Assembly: GCF_024714475.1 (NCBI RefSeq)
Contig: NZ_JAMZMI010000001.1
Span: 806,001 to 870,000, forward strand
Reading direction: 5' to 3'
Source of the DNA: Marinoscillum sp. MHG1-6
Lineage (GTDB): Bacteria > Bacteroidota > Bacteroidia > Cytophagales > Cyclobacteriaceae
DNA: 64,000 nt
The position numbers were made by a program, and so were the translations under genes. Below the pieces are notes generated by a model. It made no database searches. It was not told the DNA's origin and saw only the letters and a list, made by a program, of their open reading frames with translations. This document shows, one piece after another, positions 29,005-38,081 of this stretch (positions are counted from its first letter, which is position 1; the number at the start of each line of letters is the position of its first letter).

Positions 29005-30448
29005 TCGATTTCTTGCGGATTGCGATTAATGCTGTCAGCACTAATAAGGTTAAAATTAAAATGTTTGCAAAAATACGAATCCACGGGTTTTCTTTGAGTG
29101 GAGACAGTTCATTATTTTCAAATTCGATGCCATCGTAAAATGTTCCCATGTCATTTGACATGATATATTCGTTCTTGCGGCTTTCTCCAGTGACCGTTAC
29201 TGTTTGTCTCGATTGTAATGTATCGTAAGTGCCTTTAGCAGGGTTAAAGAAAATCCAGTTGAAATAATCCCCTAATTTGTAAGTCCCGGGTTCGTTTGGA
29301 ATACCATAATAACTAAAACTCTTGGTTCCTTTCACTCTGCCGTTTGCCCTTGTGATATCCTGCTTAATATTCGGAGCGTAGATGTCGAAGTGACCTGATT
29401 CAGGTATCGCAGGCGCTTCGATGGCACTGATATTCCCTTCGCCGAGGATGTTGAAGGTGTAGCTGAAACTTTGTCCAGTCTGTAATTCCAGTTCACTGAT
29501 TTGCTCTGCCATGCGATAGTTTCCTACTGCTACCTGATCACGAAGCGGATGAGGGGGGAGCACTTTGACCTTAACCCTCTTGGTGCGAGAGGAGAAGGTT
29601 TCAAAATCTTCCTGACGGTTGCGGCCAAAGAAAGTCGGGTTTTTAGCCACTTTATATTTAATGACCTTCAGATCAATTGAAGGGAAATCGATGGGTTCCT
29701 CATTAAGAGGATAGTAGGTCGCTTGGAAAAGCTTGAATTGGTTATATTTTTTTCCACTGATCGTGACTGGCTCACCTTTGATATCATCAATGTTAAAATT
29801 TTCTTCCCAGGTGTTTGCTGGTTTAATGTCTTTGACAATCTCCGAAAGCTGATTGACCAGGTCATAAAACCGCATATTGGCCTGGTTCGTCTCCGCTACA
29901 TAGAATGCCAGGGTTGTGGTAAAGCCCTCTCCAACATACACTTCAGATTTGTCTGTGGTCAGAGCTAAAAAAGCGTCGGCTTTGACGTCGATAAACTCTT
30001 GGGGAGTATCATTTCTGAATACATCAAAAGGGTCATAAAATGGATCTCTTCTTTGTTGCTGTTGTTGCTGGGCTGGCCCCACTTTGACACTTGACCCAGA
30101 CACTTTAAATTCTTTTCCATTGACTTTCAGGGTAAACGGAGCAATGGTAAACGTGCCTTCTCTTTGTGCCTGATAATTTTGTGTAATACTCTGGCTACTA
30201 GCCATTTGTCCGTTAGTGAACGTTGTAGAGGAGCTGGAAGAAGTACCCCTCTTGATAAAACCTTCAATATCCGGGAACCCGGAGTAATCCCTCAATCGCT
30301 CATTTTTTAGCGTCAGGGTAATAGTAAAATATTCGTTTAGAGCGATTTCTCGCTTATTATAATTTACAGACACCTCTTGGGCGTGAATTTTTGTTAGGAA
30401 AAAACAAAAAATTAAGTAACTTACTAGTCTTGCTCTCGTAAGAATCAT
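28997..30448 (-). CDS. batD: BatD-family protein
   Basis: 483 residues: signal peptide (about 1-23, [16 protein letters not shown]), then tandem immunoglobulin-like periplasmic beta domains, then a C-terminal span near 462-478 with a basic tail. The opening [20 protein letters not shown] and the [19 protein letters not shown] block fit the BatD/oxygen-tolerance family. A glutamine run ([12 protein letters not shown], about 127-138) joins the first two domains. BatA/BatB/MoxR genes are not adjacent, so it is separated from the usual Bat operon. Overlaps the aroC start; preceded by a strong promoter. Confidence 0.85.
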   Translation of the reverse strand: MILTRARLVSYLIFCFFLTKIHAQEVSVNYNKREIALNEYFTITLTLKNERLRDYSGFPDIEGFIKRGTSSSSSTTFTNGQMASSQSITQNYQAQREGTFTIAPFTLKVNGKEFKVSGSSVKVGPAQQQQQQRRDPFYDPFDVFRNDTPQEFIDVKADAFLALTTDKSEVYVGEGFTTTLAFYVAETNQANMRFYDLVNQLSEIVKDIKPANTWEENFNIDDIKGEPVTISGKKYNQFKLFQATYYPLNEEPIDFPSIDLKVIKYKVAKNPTFFGRNRQEDFETFSSRTKRVKVKVLPPHPLRDQVAVGNYRMAEQISELELQTGQSFSYTFNILGEGNISAIEAPAIPESGHFDIYAPNIKQDITRANGRVKGTKSFSYYGIPNEPGTYKLGDYFNWIFFNPAKGTYDTLQSRQTVTVTGESRKNEYIMSNDMGTFYDGIEFENNELSPLKENPWIRIFANILILTLLVLTALIAIRKKSNG

Positions 30449-30543
30449 AGCACCACGGGAAACCTTTACTGAGGAATTAATATTAATCGAAAAAAGATTT
30501 AATTAAATAATCTTCAGGAAAACCTGACTTCAAAAGAGAACGT

Positions 30544-30576
30544 CAAATTTACATTGTAGTTATCATCTTTAACAAA
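30544..30576 (-). promoter_or_regulatory. Bacteroidota-type promoter for batD-aroC
   Basis: On the minus strand TTTG (30576-30573), a 21-base spacer and TAAATTTG (30551-30544) match the TTTG / TAnnTTTG consensus with optimal spacing. Transcription would start near 30537, leaving a leader of roughly 90 bases before the batD ATG at 30448. Confidence 0.6.
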
Positions 30577-30587
30577 ATTTAGCGGAT

Positions 30588-30779
30588 ATGTTAGAGTACT
30601 TCAAAACCGTCTTATCAAAAGTAAGTTTCGACGATATTTTGTTCGAAAAGGAACTTCTCAAGGCGATTTCTTCATTGAATGATGAAGAAGTATCTACATT
30701 AGAAGATTGGTGCTTCGAGAACTATGAAGATCGGTATGGGCCGGTGCTCATCAAGTGCTTCGCTTCTCAGGCAGCATGA
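30588..30779 (+). CDS. Small acidic conserved protein
   Basis: 63 residues, acidic and helical (MLEYFKTVLSKVSFDDILFE at the start, EDWCFENYEDRYGPVLIKC near the end), no signal peptide. It has its own rho-independent terminator six bases past the stop, which strongly supports expression of an independent gene. I have the impression that short proteins of this kind, with FEKEL and EEVSTLEDWC motifs, occur in other Cytophagales. Divergent from batD, with the batD promoter lying in the shared 139-bp intergenic region. Function unknown. Confidence 0.7.
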   Translation: MLEYFKTVLSKVSFDDILFEKELLKAISSLNDEEVSTLEDWCFENYEDRYGPVLIKCFASQAA

Positions 30780-30784
30780 ATAAG

Positions 30785-30817
30785 AAACCCCGGACAACCC
30801 CCCGGGGTTTTTTGTTT
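30785..30817 (+). terminator. Rho-independent terminator of the small acidic protein gene
   Basis: AAACCCCGG (30785-30793) pairs with CCGGGGTTT (30102 + 700 offset, i.e. 30802-30810) around an 8-base loop, followed by TTTTTTGTTTT. Very GC-rich stem compared with the surroundings. Confidence 0.9.
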
Positions 30818-32199
30818 TATTTCAACACTACCACCAAAGAGTCCGCTTTGGTCCTGACGGTTAACCATTCTTCGATTTTAGCAATGTCCCTTCTGTAAGG
30901 CGTACGGGTGAATGACAGCACTGCATAGCAAACAGTGTCTTGATTTTGATTGGTCATGTCACCGATGGAGATGGTTTTAAGCGTAGGGTATTGGATAGAT
31001 AGCTCTTTGGAGATATCCGTTATTGGATAGCGCTTAGATCTCAGCTTAAAAAGCTCCTCTTCCAATACGGCAATCTGGTCATCTTTTGATTTGATCTGTT
31101 CCTCGCTTTGAGAGTAAAGGTCATTGAGAATATCTAGTTTCAGAGAGGCACTCATACGTTCAAATTCCTCTTTGGTTTCTTCACTTCGATCTTCTTCATA
31201 CCCCTGGCGGATTACCAATTCGGCCTCCCCGAGCTTATAATTTTTCATTCTTCCCTCCAGCTCTTTGATCTCCTCATCAGTAAGTGGCTTTCCGTACAGA
31301 GTTAAGTTAATGATCCCCTTATTTTCCTGGATGGCGTATTCCTGATTGATGACATAAGTTTCTTCAAAAGCAACTTCTGTTGACACGAAATGACGGGCAT
31401 TTTGCTCAAAGAGGGTTCTTCTAACGACACCATAAGCCAGATAAACACTAGGAATAATTGTGATCAATACAAAGGCGAGGATGTATGACTTCACCTTACG
31501 TTCTGCGGCCGGACTCTCAAATTTCTTTTTCGGGTACTTCAGAGCCCGTACGATGAGGAAGGTGGCCACACTTATTAGTACACTGTTAATGAAGAACAGA
31601 TAAAAGGCTCCAATAAAGAAATACCAGTTTCCATTGGCGAGACCGTATCCCGCTGTACATAGTGGCGGCATGAGGGCCGTTGCAATCGCAACACCGGGAA
31701 TGGCATTTGATTTTTCCTTTCGTGAGCCTGCTACGATACCAGCAAGACCACCAAAGAAGGCAATGAGCACATCCCAAAGAGTAGGCTCTGTTCTGGCCAG
31801 CAATTCATTTTGAGCCTCATGAAGGGGTGTTATCCAGAAATACAGTGCCGAAGTAAGTACACTGGCAAGAACTGCTACACTCAGGTTTTTAAAGGCCTTT
31901 TTGATGAGCTCAAAGTCGTTGATTCCTGCTCCCAGTCCTACGCCGATGATCGGTCCCATGAGCGGGGAAATTAACATGGCACCTATGATCACTGCCGTGG
32001 AATCGACATTTAGGCCGATAGAGGCTATAAAGATCGCGAAGATGAGAATCCAAAGATTGGCTCCCTTAAACTCAACTCCTTTTTTGATTTCATTGATTGT
32101 GGTCGATTCCCGCTCCTTATCCTCATGGAGGTTGAAACGTTCATTCATGAATTGCCGGAAGGCAATCACCAGTCGAGCGGCAGCGTTGTTATTACTCAT
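30817..32199 (-). CDS. DUF389 / TIGR00341-type membrane protein
   Basis: 460 residues. Six to seven hydrophobic spans in the first 270 residues, with the family signature AVIIGAMLISPLMGPIIGVG, then a soluble C-terminal region that includes a coiled-coil-like segment (SQSEEQIKSKDDQIAVLEEE). Known members are uncharacterised inner-membrane proteins. No transport motif can be assigned. Single gene, convergent with the small acidic protein and sharing its terminator region. Confidence 0.85.
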   Translation of the reverse strand: MSNNNAAARLVIAFRQFMNERFNLHEDKERESTTINEIKKGVEFKGANLWILIFAIFIASIGLNVDSTAVIIGAMLISPLMGPIIGVGLGAGINDFELIKKAFKNLSVAVLASVLTSALYFWITPLHEAQNELLARTEPTLWDVLIAFFGGLAGIVAGSRKEKSNAIPGVAIATALMPPLCTAGYGLANGNWYFFIGAFYLFFINSVLISVATFLIVRALKYPKKKFESPAAERKVKSYILAFVLITIIPSVYLAYGVVRRTLFEQNARHFVSTEVAFEETYVINQEYAIQENKGIINLTLYGKPLTDEEIKELEGRMKNYKLGEAELVIRQGYEEDRSEETKEEFERMSASLKLDILNDLYSQSEEQIKSKDDQIAVLEEELFKLRSKRYPITDISKELSIQYPTLKTISIGDMTNQNQDTVCYAVLSFTRTPYRRDIAKIEEWLTVRTKADSLVVVLK

Positions 32200-32411
32200 T
32201 TGCTAGATATGACTAAATAAGCATATGTTTTGTTTGATCAGCAATCAAATTGGGCTAGTAAACGAAGCGTCCAAAAAATTTTTAGTGCTGAATGTGCTGT
32301 TGAGAATATTATTTTTCAACCGATAAAAATAAAGCGTTATAGAGCTGATCTAATACCAAATAAGCAAAAAAAAGATGTGATCATTAACCACTTGTTTTTC
32401 TGGTATTGGTA

Positions 32412-33044
32412 TTAAAAACTGTAGGCTTTTTGAAGATCCCTTTTTGCGCTTTCCGCCAGCGTATCAATTGTCAGAATATCTCCGATTATCTCAGGTTGTG
32501 GATGGCGTTTGTAAAGAAGCTGAAATACATCGCTGATGCTAAACTCACTTCCTTTTACCTCTAAGATCATTTCATCACCGGGCTTCACAATTCCCGGCTC
32601 AATCACCCTTACGTAGACACCGGAGTGTCCAAGTGAAATAAATTCCTTGAGTGCTTTCTGAGTACCCATGCGGATTCCGAATTTGAAGCAGGGCTGTCTG
32701 GGTTCTGAGACTTCCACAAGGGCCGTTCCCAAACGATATCGGGAACCAATAAATACCTCCCTTTCCTGCAACCCCTCAACGGTCACGTTTTCCCCGAACA
32801 TGCCCCAATCCCAGTTCAGTTTTGGGTATCGTTTTTTCCAGGTAGGATAAGGATCAGCCGAGTAGAGGTAGCAGGCCTTGTCAATACCCCCATGATATCG
32901 TCGGTCAACTACATGATCCTGCTCAACATCTGTGGCTCCAAGGTGGATTTCGTCTACCGGGTGTTTGAAAATCCCGGTTTCAACTATTCTGAATCGCCAT
33001 TGAACCTTCTTCCTTTCCCCCCGATTGACGGAAACGACTTTCAT
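32412..33044 (-). CDS. MOSC-domain protein (YiiM-like)
   Basis: 210 residues from the ATG at 33044 (MKVVSVNRGERKKVQWRF); an open extension upstream runs into phoH and is not used. MOSC fold features: HGGIDKACYLYSADPYPTWK, the conserved cysteine in PRQPCFKFGIRMG and GVYVRVIEPGIV, with the C-terminal helical extension of YiiM-type proteins. MOSC proteins handle molybdenum cofactor sulfur or detoxify N-hydroxylated compounds (YiiM-type). It starts one base after the phoH stop, so it is expressed with phoH. Confidence 0.88.
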   Translation of the reverse strand: MKVVSVNRGERKKVQWRFRIVETGIFKHPVDEIHLGATDVEQDHVVDRRYHGGIDKACYLYSADPYPTWKKRYPKLNWDWGMFGENVTVEGLQEREVFIGSRYRLGTALVEVSEPRQPCFKFGIRMGTQKALKEFISLGHSGVYVRVIEPGIVKPGDEMILEVKGSEFSISDVFQLLYKRHPQPEIIGDILTIDTLAESAKRDLQKAYSF

Positions 33045-33045
33045 T

Positions 33046-34383
33046 TTAAAGTAATTCGTTTGCCAGGTTGGCCAACTCCGATCGCTCTCCTTTTTCCAGG
33101 GTAACATGAGCGTACATTGGATGGTCCTGGATGCGGTCAATCAGATAGGACAAGCCGTTACTTTGTGAATCCAAATAAGGTGTATCGATCTGATGAATAT
33201 CCCCAGTAAAAATGATCTTGGTGTTTTCCCCTGCTCGAGTGATGATGGTCTTGATCTCATGTGGAGTCAGGTTTTGCGCCTCATCTACGATGAAGAAAAT
33301 GTTACTCAAGCTACGTCCCCTGATATACGCCAATGGAGTGATCAAAAGCTTTTCCTTATTCACCATTTCGGTGATGTTCTTAAACTCCTTATCCGTTTCT
33401 TTGTATTGATTTTGGATCAGCTTCAGGTTATCCCAAAGCGGCTCCATGTACGGGTTGAGTTTTGATTTGATGTCACCAGGCAAATAGCCGATGTCTTTAT
33501 TGCTCAAGGGTACAATTGGTCGGGCAAGGTAAATCTGCTTATAGGCGCGACGTTGCTCGAGCGCTGATGCCAGCGCTAGCAAGGTTTTTCCAGTTCCTGC
33601 CACTCCATTGATACTCACCAGCCTAATGTTTGGATTGAGCATGGCATGGATTGCAAAGGTCTGCTCGGCGTTTCTTGGTTTGATATTGTAAACGGAGGTC
33701 TTGTCAACCTTATCCAGGTATTTTGTCTCCGGATTATAATAGGATAGTACCGAGTTTTTATCGCTTTTCAGGATATAATAACTATTGGCAATCGCTTTTT
33801 TGGTTTTCAGAATATTTTTTCTCGGAACCGCGCCATCCTTAAACAGGGTATCGATTTCAATTGAGTCCACGCCATCCACCTCATATTTACCGGTATGCAG
33901 CGAGCTGACGTTTTTGATCTTTCCTGTTTCGTAGTCCTCCGCAGAGATATCCAGTGACTTGGCTTTGAGGCGTAGATTGATATCCTTGCTGACCAGGATC
34001 ACCGTCTTGTTTTTTTCGGTTTCCTTCAGCGCCAGGGCGGCATTGAGAATCCGGTGGTCGTTCTTATTATCACCGAAAACTTTTCTGGCATCCACGGTGC
34101 TGTCCGATTCCATCAGGACCTTAAATTTTCCTTTGGATTTCCCATTTAAAGGGATCCATTCCTGGAGCAGATGTCCGGCAGCCAGTTTATCCAGCAATCG
34201 GGTAAATTCCCGTGCTTCAAAGTTCTTGGTATCGTTTCCTTTTTTGAAGTTATCAAGTTCCTCAAGTACCGTGATCGGGATTCCTACATCATGTTCGGCA
34301 AAGTTGAGGATGGAGTCATGTGAGAAGAGAATTACAGAGGTGTCAAGGACAAAAATCTTCTTTTCTTTCGCGCTCTTAGCCAT
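33046..34383 (-). CDS. PhoH family protein with N-terminal PIN domain
   Basis: 445 residues. N-terminal PIN-like nuclease domain (KKIFVLDTSVILFSHDSIL, then TVLEELDNFKKGN; later acidic residues in DNKNDHRILNAAL) joined to a PhoH P-loop ATPase with Walker A GVAGTGKTLLA near 260 and Walker B FFIVDEAQNLTP near 360. Such PhoH2 proteins unwind and cut RNA. The gene leads a two-gene unit with the MOSC protein and follows the AlbA_2 gene by 96 bases in the same direction. Confidence 0.93.
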   Translation of the reverse strand: MAKSAKEKKIFVLDTSVILFSHDSILNFAEHDVGIPITVLEELDNFKKGNDTKNFEAREFTRLLDKLAAGHLLQEWIPLNGKSKGKFKVLMESDSTVDARKVFGDNKNDHRILNAALALKETEKNKTVILVSKDINLRLKAKSLDISAEDYETGKIKNVSSLHTGKYEVDGVDSIEIDTLFKDGAVPRKNILKTKKAIANSYYILKSDKNSVLSYYNPETKYLDKVDKTSVYNIKPRNAEQTFAIHAMLNPNIRLVSINGVAGTGKTLLALASALEQRRAYKQIYLARPIVPLSNKDIGYLPGDIKSKLNPYMEPLWDNLKLIQNQYKETDKEFKNITEMVNKEKLLITPLAYIRGRSLSNIFFIVDEAQNLTPHEIKTIITRAGENTKIIFTGDIHQIDTPYLDSQSNGLSYLIDRIQDHPMYAHVTLEKGERSELANLANELL

Positions 34384-34479
34384 ATGTTGTCGTCGAGTAT
34401 CGTGTAAACTAGGTGGTGATTGTAATATAAGAGAATTGTTTTCTTTCTGATATCAAAGCAGATGAAAAATTGGGAAAAT

Positions 34480-35124
34480 TTATTCCGCTGCCATGTACCA
34501 GTCTTCCGATTCTCTAGGGAGTATTTTGAGGGCATTAGCCAGCACCATTTGTATCAGGATTTGGGATGATGGCTTGTAGTCCAATCCGGTCATTTCCTGA
34601 AACTGGGGCAACGTGATATGGCCATTATCATGAAGAAATCGGAAAAGTCTACTTTCGTTTTCTCCGTAGGAAAATTGAACATCCTTTGGAGCGTTGTTGA
34701 ATTTTAAAATTTTTCTGATTTCGGGGCTGGCCTGGATGGAACGATCCTTCACTCGGACGAAGGCCTTGCCATACCTGTGAGATTTCTTTTCAAAGGCATA
34801 ATAGGGCTTGTTTTGACCGGGGTGGATGTAATAGCAAATGACAGCCCGCTTTTCATTGAGACGGATTAAATGAGTATCAAAGTCAACCTTTGGTCGGATA
34901 AGATCTCTGAAGGCTTTCTGCATAATAAAGTCCTCTTCTTCAGGGTATTTGAGTCCGGGGATAGTTTGGTTATCGTCTACTCCGACCAGCAGGTATCCAC
35001 CTTTGGAGTTGGCAAATGCCACCACCTCTTTGATCACCTTTTCCGGGTGCACGATCTTTCGTTTGAATTCTACCGTCTCATCCTCGCCCTGGTAGACTAA
35101 TCGTTTTATCTTCAACAAATCCAT
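34480..35124 (-). CDS. AlbA_2/Schlafen-type ATP-binding protein with C-terminal winged helix
   Basis: 214 residues. The N-terminal half is an AlbA_2 (divergent AAA_4/Schlafen) domain: EDETVEFKRKIVHPEKVIKE, VVAFANSKGGYLLVGVDDNQ, then KAFVRVKDRSIQASPEIRK. The final 60 residues look like a winged helix (RLFRFLHDNGHITLPQFQEM). Known relatives bind nucleic acid, and many act in regulation or defence. It starts eight bases downstream of the AAA+ gene stop, hence the third gene of vWA/AAA+/AlbA_2. Whether it is a regulator or an effector is not determinable here. Confidence 0.8.
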   Translation of the reverse strand: MDLLKIKRLVYQGEDETVEFKRKIVHPEKVIKEVVAFANSKGGYLLVGVDDNQTIPGLKYPEEEDFIMQKAFRDLIRPKVDFDTHLIRLNEKRAVICYYIHPGQNKPYYAFEKKSHRYGKAFVRVKDRSIQASPEIRKILKFNNAPKDVQFSYGENESRLFRFLHDNGHITLPQFQEMTGLDYKPSSQILIQMVLANALKILPRESEDWYMAAE

Positions 35125-35132
35125 GGGATTGA

Positions 35133-36668
35133 CTAATATAAGTCATCGTCATCATTTTCATCATCTTCCTCGTTTTCGGACATCGAAAACATACTGCTCA
35201 ACAGATCCTTGAATTGCATCCCACGTTCCAAATAATGCTTGCTCAGCATGCTGTATTCGGCCAGACCGTGTAAGGCAAACTCCATCAGAAACAACTTAAA
35301 TTCTCGAGGATGTTTCCCATTGGAATGAATAACCAATTGTTCGAGTCCGGGAACCTTATTCAGCTCTGATTCATATTCCTGAAGGCTATAATCATTGATC
35401 AGATCAATCATATTTCCTTCCCCAAACCAGTCGGTGATTTCTTTGTACGGATTTTTATCAGCTTTTGATTTGCGACTTTTTTCAGGATCCGGAAAATACT
35501 GAACGAACTGCGTTCTGATTGCCTTTCCGATCAGCGTTCTTGCCACGATTCCGGCTCCTTCCTGTTCGCCTTCATAAACCAACTCTACCTTCCCTGTGAT
35601 GGCGGGGATCACCCCCATAAAGTCGGAGAGTCTTGAGAAGGTCGATTTCTCACCGGACTTCAGGAGTCTGAGTTCTGCCGCACCTATGAGGCTTTCATAA
35701 GCTGAAATTGTCAGTCGTGCGGATACTCCACTTTTGCTATCCACATATTCACTTTCACGCGCTTCAAACGCGATCTGCTCAATGAGGTCTTTCATCAGGT
35801 CAAAGACTACCACCTTATCCGTCTGATCTTTTTCTAAGCGAGCCTCCTGTTCAGTAATTTTTTTGCCTACCTCAATGCTTTTGGGGTAGTGAGTAATGAT
35901 CTGGCTGTCGATCCGATCTTTGAGCGGAGTGACGATACTTCCTCGATTAGTATAGTCCTCGGGATTCGCAGTAAAAACAAATTGAATATCCAACGGGAGT
36001 CTAAGTTTGAATCCCCTAATTTGGATATCACCTTCCTGAAGGATATTGAAAAGGGCTACCTGAATGCGGGCCTGAAGATCAGGTAGTTCATTGATCACAA
36101 AAATGGCCCGGTGTGATCTTGGGATAAGTCCATAGTGGATCACCCGTTCATCGCTGTAGGGCAGTTTTAAGCTGGCCGCCTTGATTGGGTCGACATCACC
36201 AATCAGGTCAGCGATAGTCACATCAGGAGTTGCCAGTTTCTCAGTATATCTCTCCGAGCGATGAACCCATTCTACTTTCGTATCATCTCCATGTGCTTTG
36301 ACTTCGTCTTGCGCATATTTCGATAATGGTCTCAAAGGGTCGTCGTTTAGAACGGAACCTGCCACAACGGGAATATATTCGTCCAGAAGCGAGGTCATCA
36401 TCCTTGCAATCCGGGTTTTCGCCTGTCCCCGGAGACCAAGAAAGTTGATGTTGTGTCTGGCCAGGATGGCTCGCTCTATATCCGGGATGACAGTGTCTTC
36501 GTATCCCCAGATACCTTCGAAAACATTATCCTTTTTCTGCAACTTTTGAATCAGGTTCTTTCTTAGCTCATCTTTAATGCCGATGGGCTCATACCCTGAT
36601 TGTTTGAGTGCCCCGAGCGTAGTTATTTTGAGTAGCTCTTTAGCTGTAAGTTCGTTGTATGGCTTCAT
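35133..36668 (-). CDS. AAA+ ATPase of magnesium-chelatase subunit I/MoxR type
   Basis: 511 residues. Walker A at 78-85 reads GLRGQAKT (Ala in place of the usual Gly before Lys), Walker B region AIFVINELPDLQARIQVALF, the PS1-hairpin-like segment GDIQIRGFKLRLPLDIQFVF and sensor 1 TANPEDYTN. This places it in the helix-2-insert clade with ChlI/BchI and MoxR. The C-terminus is acidic (MSENEEDDENDDDDLY). No chelatase H subunit or tetrapyrrole genes are near, so it most likely works as a chaperone-like remodeller with the vWA protein encoded nine bases upstream. Confidence 0.88.
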   Translation of the reverse strand: MKPYNELTAKELLKITTLGALKQSGYEPIGIKDELRKNLIQKLQKKDNVFEGIWGYEDTVIPDIERAILARHNINFLGLRGQAKTRIARMMTSLLDEYIPVVAGSVLNDDPLRPLSKYAQDEVKAHGDDTKVEWVHRSERYTEKLATPDVTIADLIGDVDPIKAASLKLPYSDERVIHYGLIPRSHRAIFVINELPDLQARIQVALFNILQEGDIQIRGFKLRLPLDIQFVFTANPEDYTNRGSIVTPLKDRIDSQIITHYPKSIEVGKKITEQEARLEKDQTDKVVVFDLMKDLIEQIAFEARESEYVDSKSGVSARLTISAYESLIGAAELRLLKSGEKSTFSRLSDFMGVIPAITGKVELVYEGEQEGAGIVARTLIGKAIRTQFVQYFPDPEKSRKSKADKNPYKEITDWFGEGNMIDLINDYSLQEYESELNKVPGLEQLVIHSNGKHPREFKLFLMEFALHGLAEYSMLSKHYLERGMQFKDLLSSMFSMSENEEDDENDDDDLY

Positions 36669-36677
36669 CCTTAATAT

Positions 36678-37775
36678 TCAGAGGTTCTTGCGTCGGTTTC
36701 GTTTATAATCTTCAAAAATCAGATTACCCAGCCCCTTGAGACTGCTGTAGTAGGCATTGCCATTATTGACCTGGGTAAATTCTCTCACAAACTGTTTTAG
36801 ATATGGATCTGAGGCAATCATAAAAGTTGTGATTGGCACATTGATCCTCCGGCATTGCGCCGCCAGATTGAGTGTTTTGTTCAGGATTTTTGGGTCTAGT
36901 CCGAAACTGTTTTTATAATATTTGATCCCTTGTTTCAGGCAGGTGGGCTTCCCGTCGGTGATCATAAATATTTGCTTGTTCTTATTTTTTCTTCTCCTCA
37001 GGAGGTCCATGGCCAGTTCCAGCCCTGCAACCGTGTTGGTATGATAGGGTCCTACATTGAGATAGGGGAGATCTTTTATTTCTATTTGCCAGGCATCGTT
37101 TCCAAAAACAATGATATCCAGGGTGTCTTTGGGGTATTTCTTAGTGATCAGCTCGGCCAGCGCCATTGCCACTTTTTTGGCCGGAGTGATCCGGTCTTCT
37201 CCGTACAGTATCATGGAATGACTAATGTCAATCATCAATACTGTAGAGGTCTGCGATTTGAATTCACGCTCTCGGATAGATAGATCGCTTTCCGTTAACA
37301 TAAAATCGCCAAACCCATGGTTGATTTGGGCATTTCTCAGACTTTCGGTTAGTTCAATTTGCTCCGGGGAGTCTCCAAACTGAAATTCACGGAAGTCACT
37401 ACCAATTTCATCTCCCTGACCAGAGTGTGGGGTGTGATGGTTTCCTTTCCCTGACTTTTTAAGTTTTCCGAAAATTTCCTCCAGTGCACTTTTTCGAATG
37501 CTTTGTTCACTTTTTGGTGTGATCCTGATCTCGCCTTTGCCTTCCTCGTCAGTGATATATCCTTTGCTCTTGAGGTCATCAATGAAATCTCCCATTCCAT
37601 AATCCGGACTGGTGAGGTTATATTGACGATCAAGGTTGGTAAGCCAGCTTAACGCCTCACTGGCATTGCCGGAAGTGATGGTCAGTAACTGGATAAAAAC
37701 CTGTAGCAGATTCTCAAAGGCCGACTTCTGAGGGTCTTTATCTGGAATGAACTCGGTAAACCTATAGCCTATCAT
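36678..37775 (-). CDS. vWA-domain protein, partner of the AAA+ ATPase
   Basis: 365 residues, no signal peptide, so cytosolic. N-terminal 110 residues are helical, a low-complexity Gly/Lys/His linker follows (KKSGKGNHHTPHSGQGDE), then a vWA domain with intact MIDAS residues Asp183, Ser185, Ser187 (MIDISHSMILYGED). First gene of vWA/AAA+/AlbA_2; the AAA+ start is nine bases past its stop. Known AAA+/vWA pairs act together in metal insertion or protein remodelling. Confidence 0.88.
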   Translation of the reverse strand: MIGYRFTEFIPDKDPQKSAFENLLQVFIQLLTITSGNASEALSWLTNLDRQYNLTSPDYGMGDFIDDLKSKGYITDEEGKGEIRITPKSEQSIRKSALEEIFGKLKKSGKGNHHTPHSGQGDEIGSDFREFQFGDSPEQIELTESLRNAQINHGFGDFMLTESDLSIREREFKSQTSTVLMIDISHSMILYGEDRITPAKKVAMALAELITKKYPKDTLDIIVFGNDAWQIEIKDLPYLNVGPYHTNTVAGLELAMDLLRRRKNKNKQIFMITDGKPTCLKQGIKYYKNSFGLDPKILNKTLNLAAQCRRINVPITTFMIASDPYLKQFVREFTQVNNGNAYYSSLKGLGNLIFEDYKRNRRKNL

Positions 37776-37917
37776 TTCGCAGTTTTAGTTACTACAACTA
37801 AAAATACCCAATAATGATTTCTATTGTCAGTGATATTCCTGATTTTGTTGTTGAATTAATGCATTTGTCAGAACAAATGTGATGACTTAATTTTAGCGAA
37901 CTAATCGTCTAAAACAT

Positions 37918-38076
37918 ATGCCTGGCAGAAGACCCATATTCGCAACTCTGGTCACAAACATTTACCGTTTTTTAAGAGACACGTTGTTTAAAGCGACCAT
38001 AGAGCCGGCTTCCCCAGTAGAGCGTAGGGCGAAGAGGATAAAAAAAGGGAAGAAAACTTCTCCCCCTGAGTCTTAA
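37918..38076 (+). CDS. Small basic protein (52 residues)
   Basis: The 306-base stretch 37776-38081 holds this ORF: ATG at 37918, TAA at 38074-38076, beginning MPGRRPIFATLVTNIYRFLR and ending in a Lys-rich tail (RRAKRIKKGKKTSPPES). Predicted charge is strongly positive; no membrane span. It fills the interval between the vWA gene (divergent) and the convergent hydroxylase gene. No family recognised. Support is composition and placement only. Confidence 0.45.
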   Translation: MPGRRPIFATLVTNIYRFLRDTLFKATIEPASPVERRAKRIKKGKKTSPPES

Positions 38077-38081
38077 ATCGC

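Noticed and set aside
30817-30830. Second terminator for DUF389 on the minus strand
   Set aside because: The same hairpin lacks a T tract in that direction, so only the plus-strand gene is clearly served.
32230-32415. 61-codon ORF between the DUF389 and MOSC genes
   Set aside because: Needs a TTG start, low-complexity AT-rich composition, overlaps the MOSC 3' end and shows no recognisable protein pattern; the gap is probably an untranslated leader.
35133-37775. Magnesium or cobalt chelatase
   Set aside because: No H/CobN subunit, no ChlD-type fusion and no tetrapyrrole genes nearby; only the ATPase and vWA parts are present.
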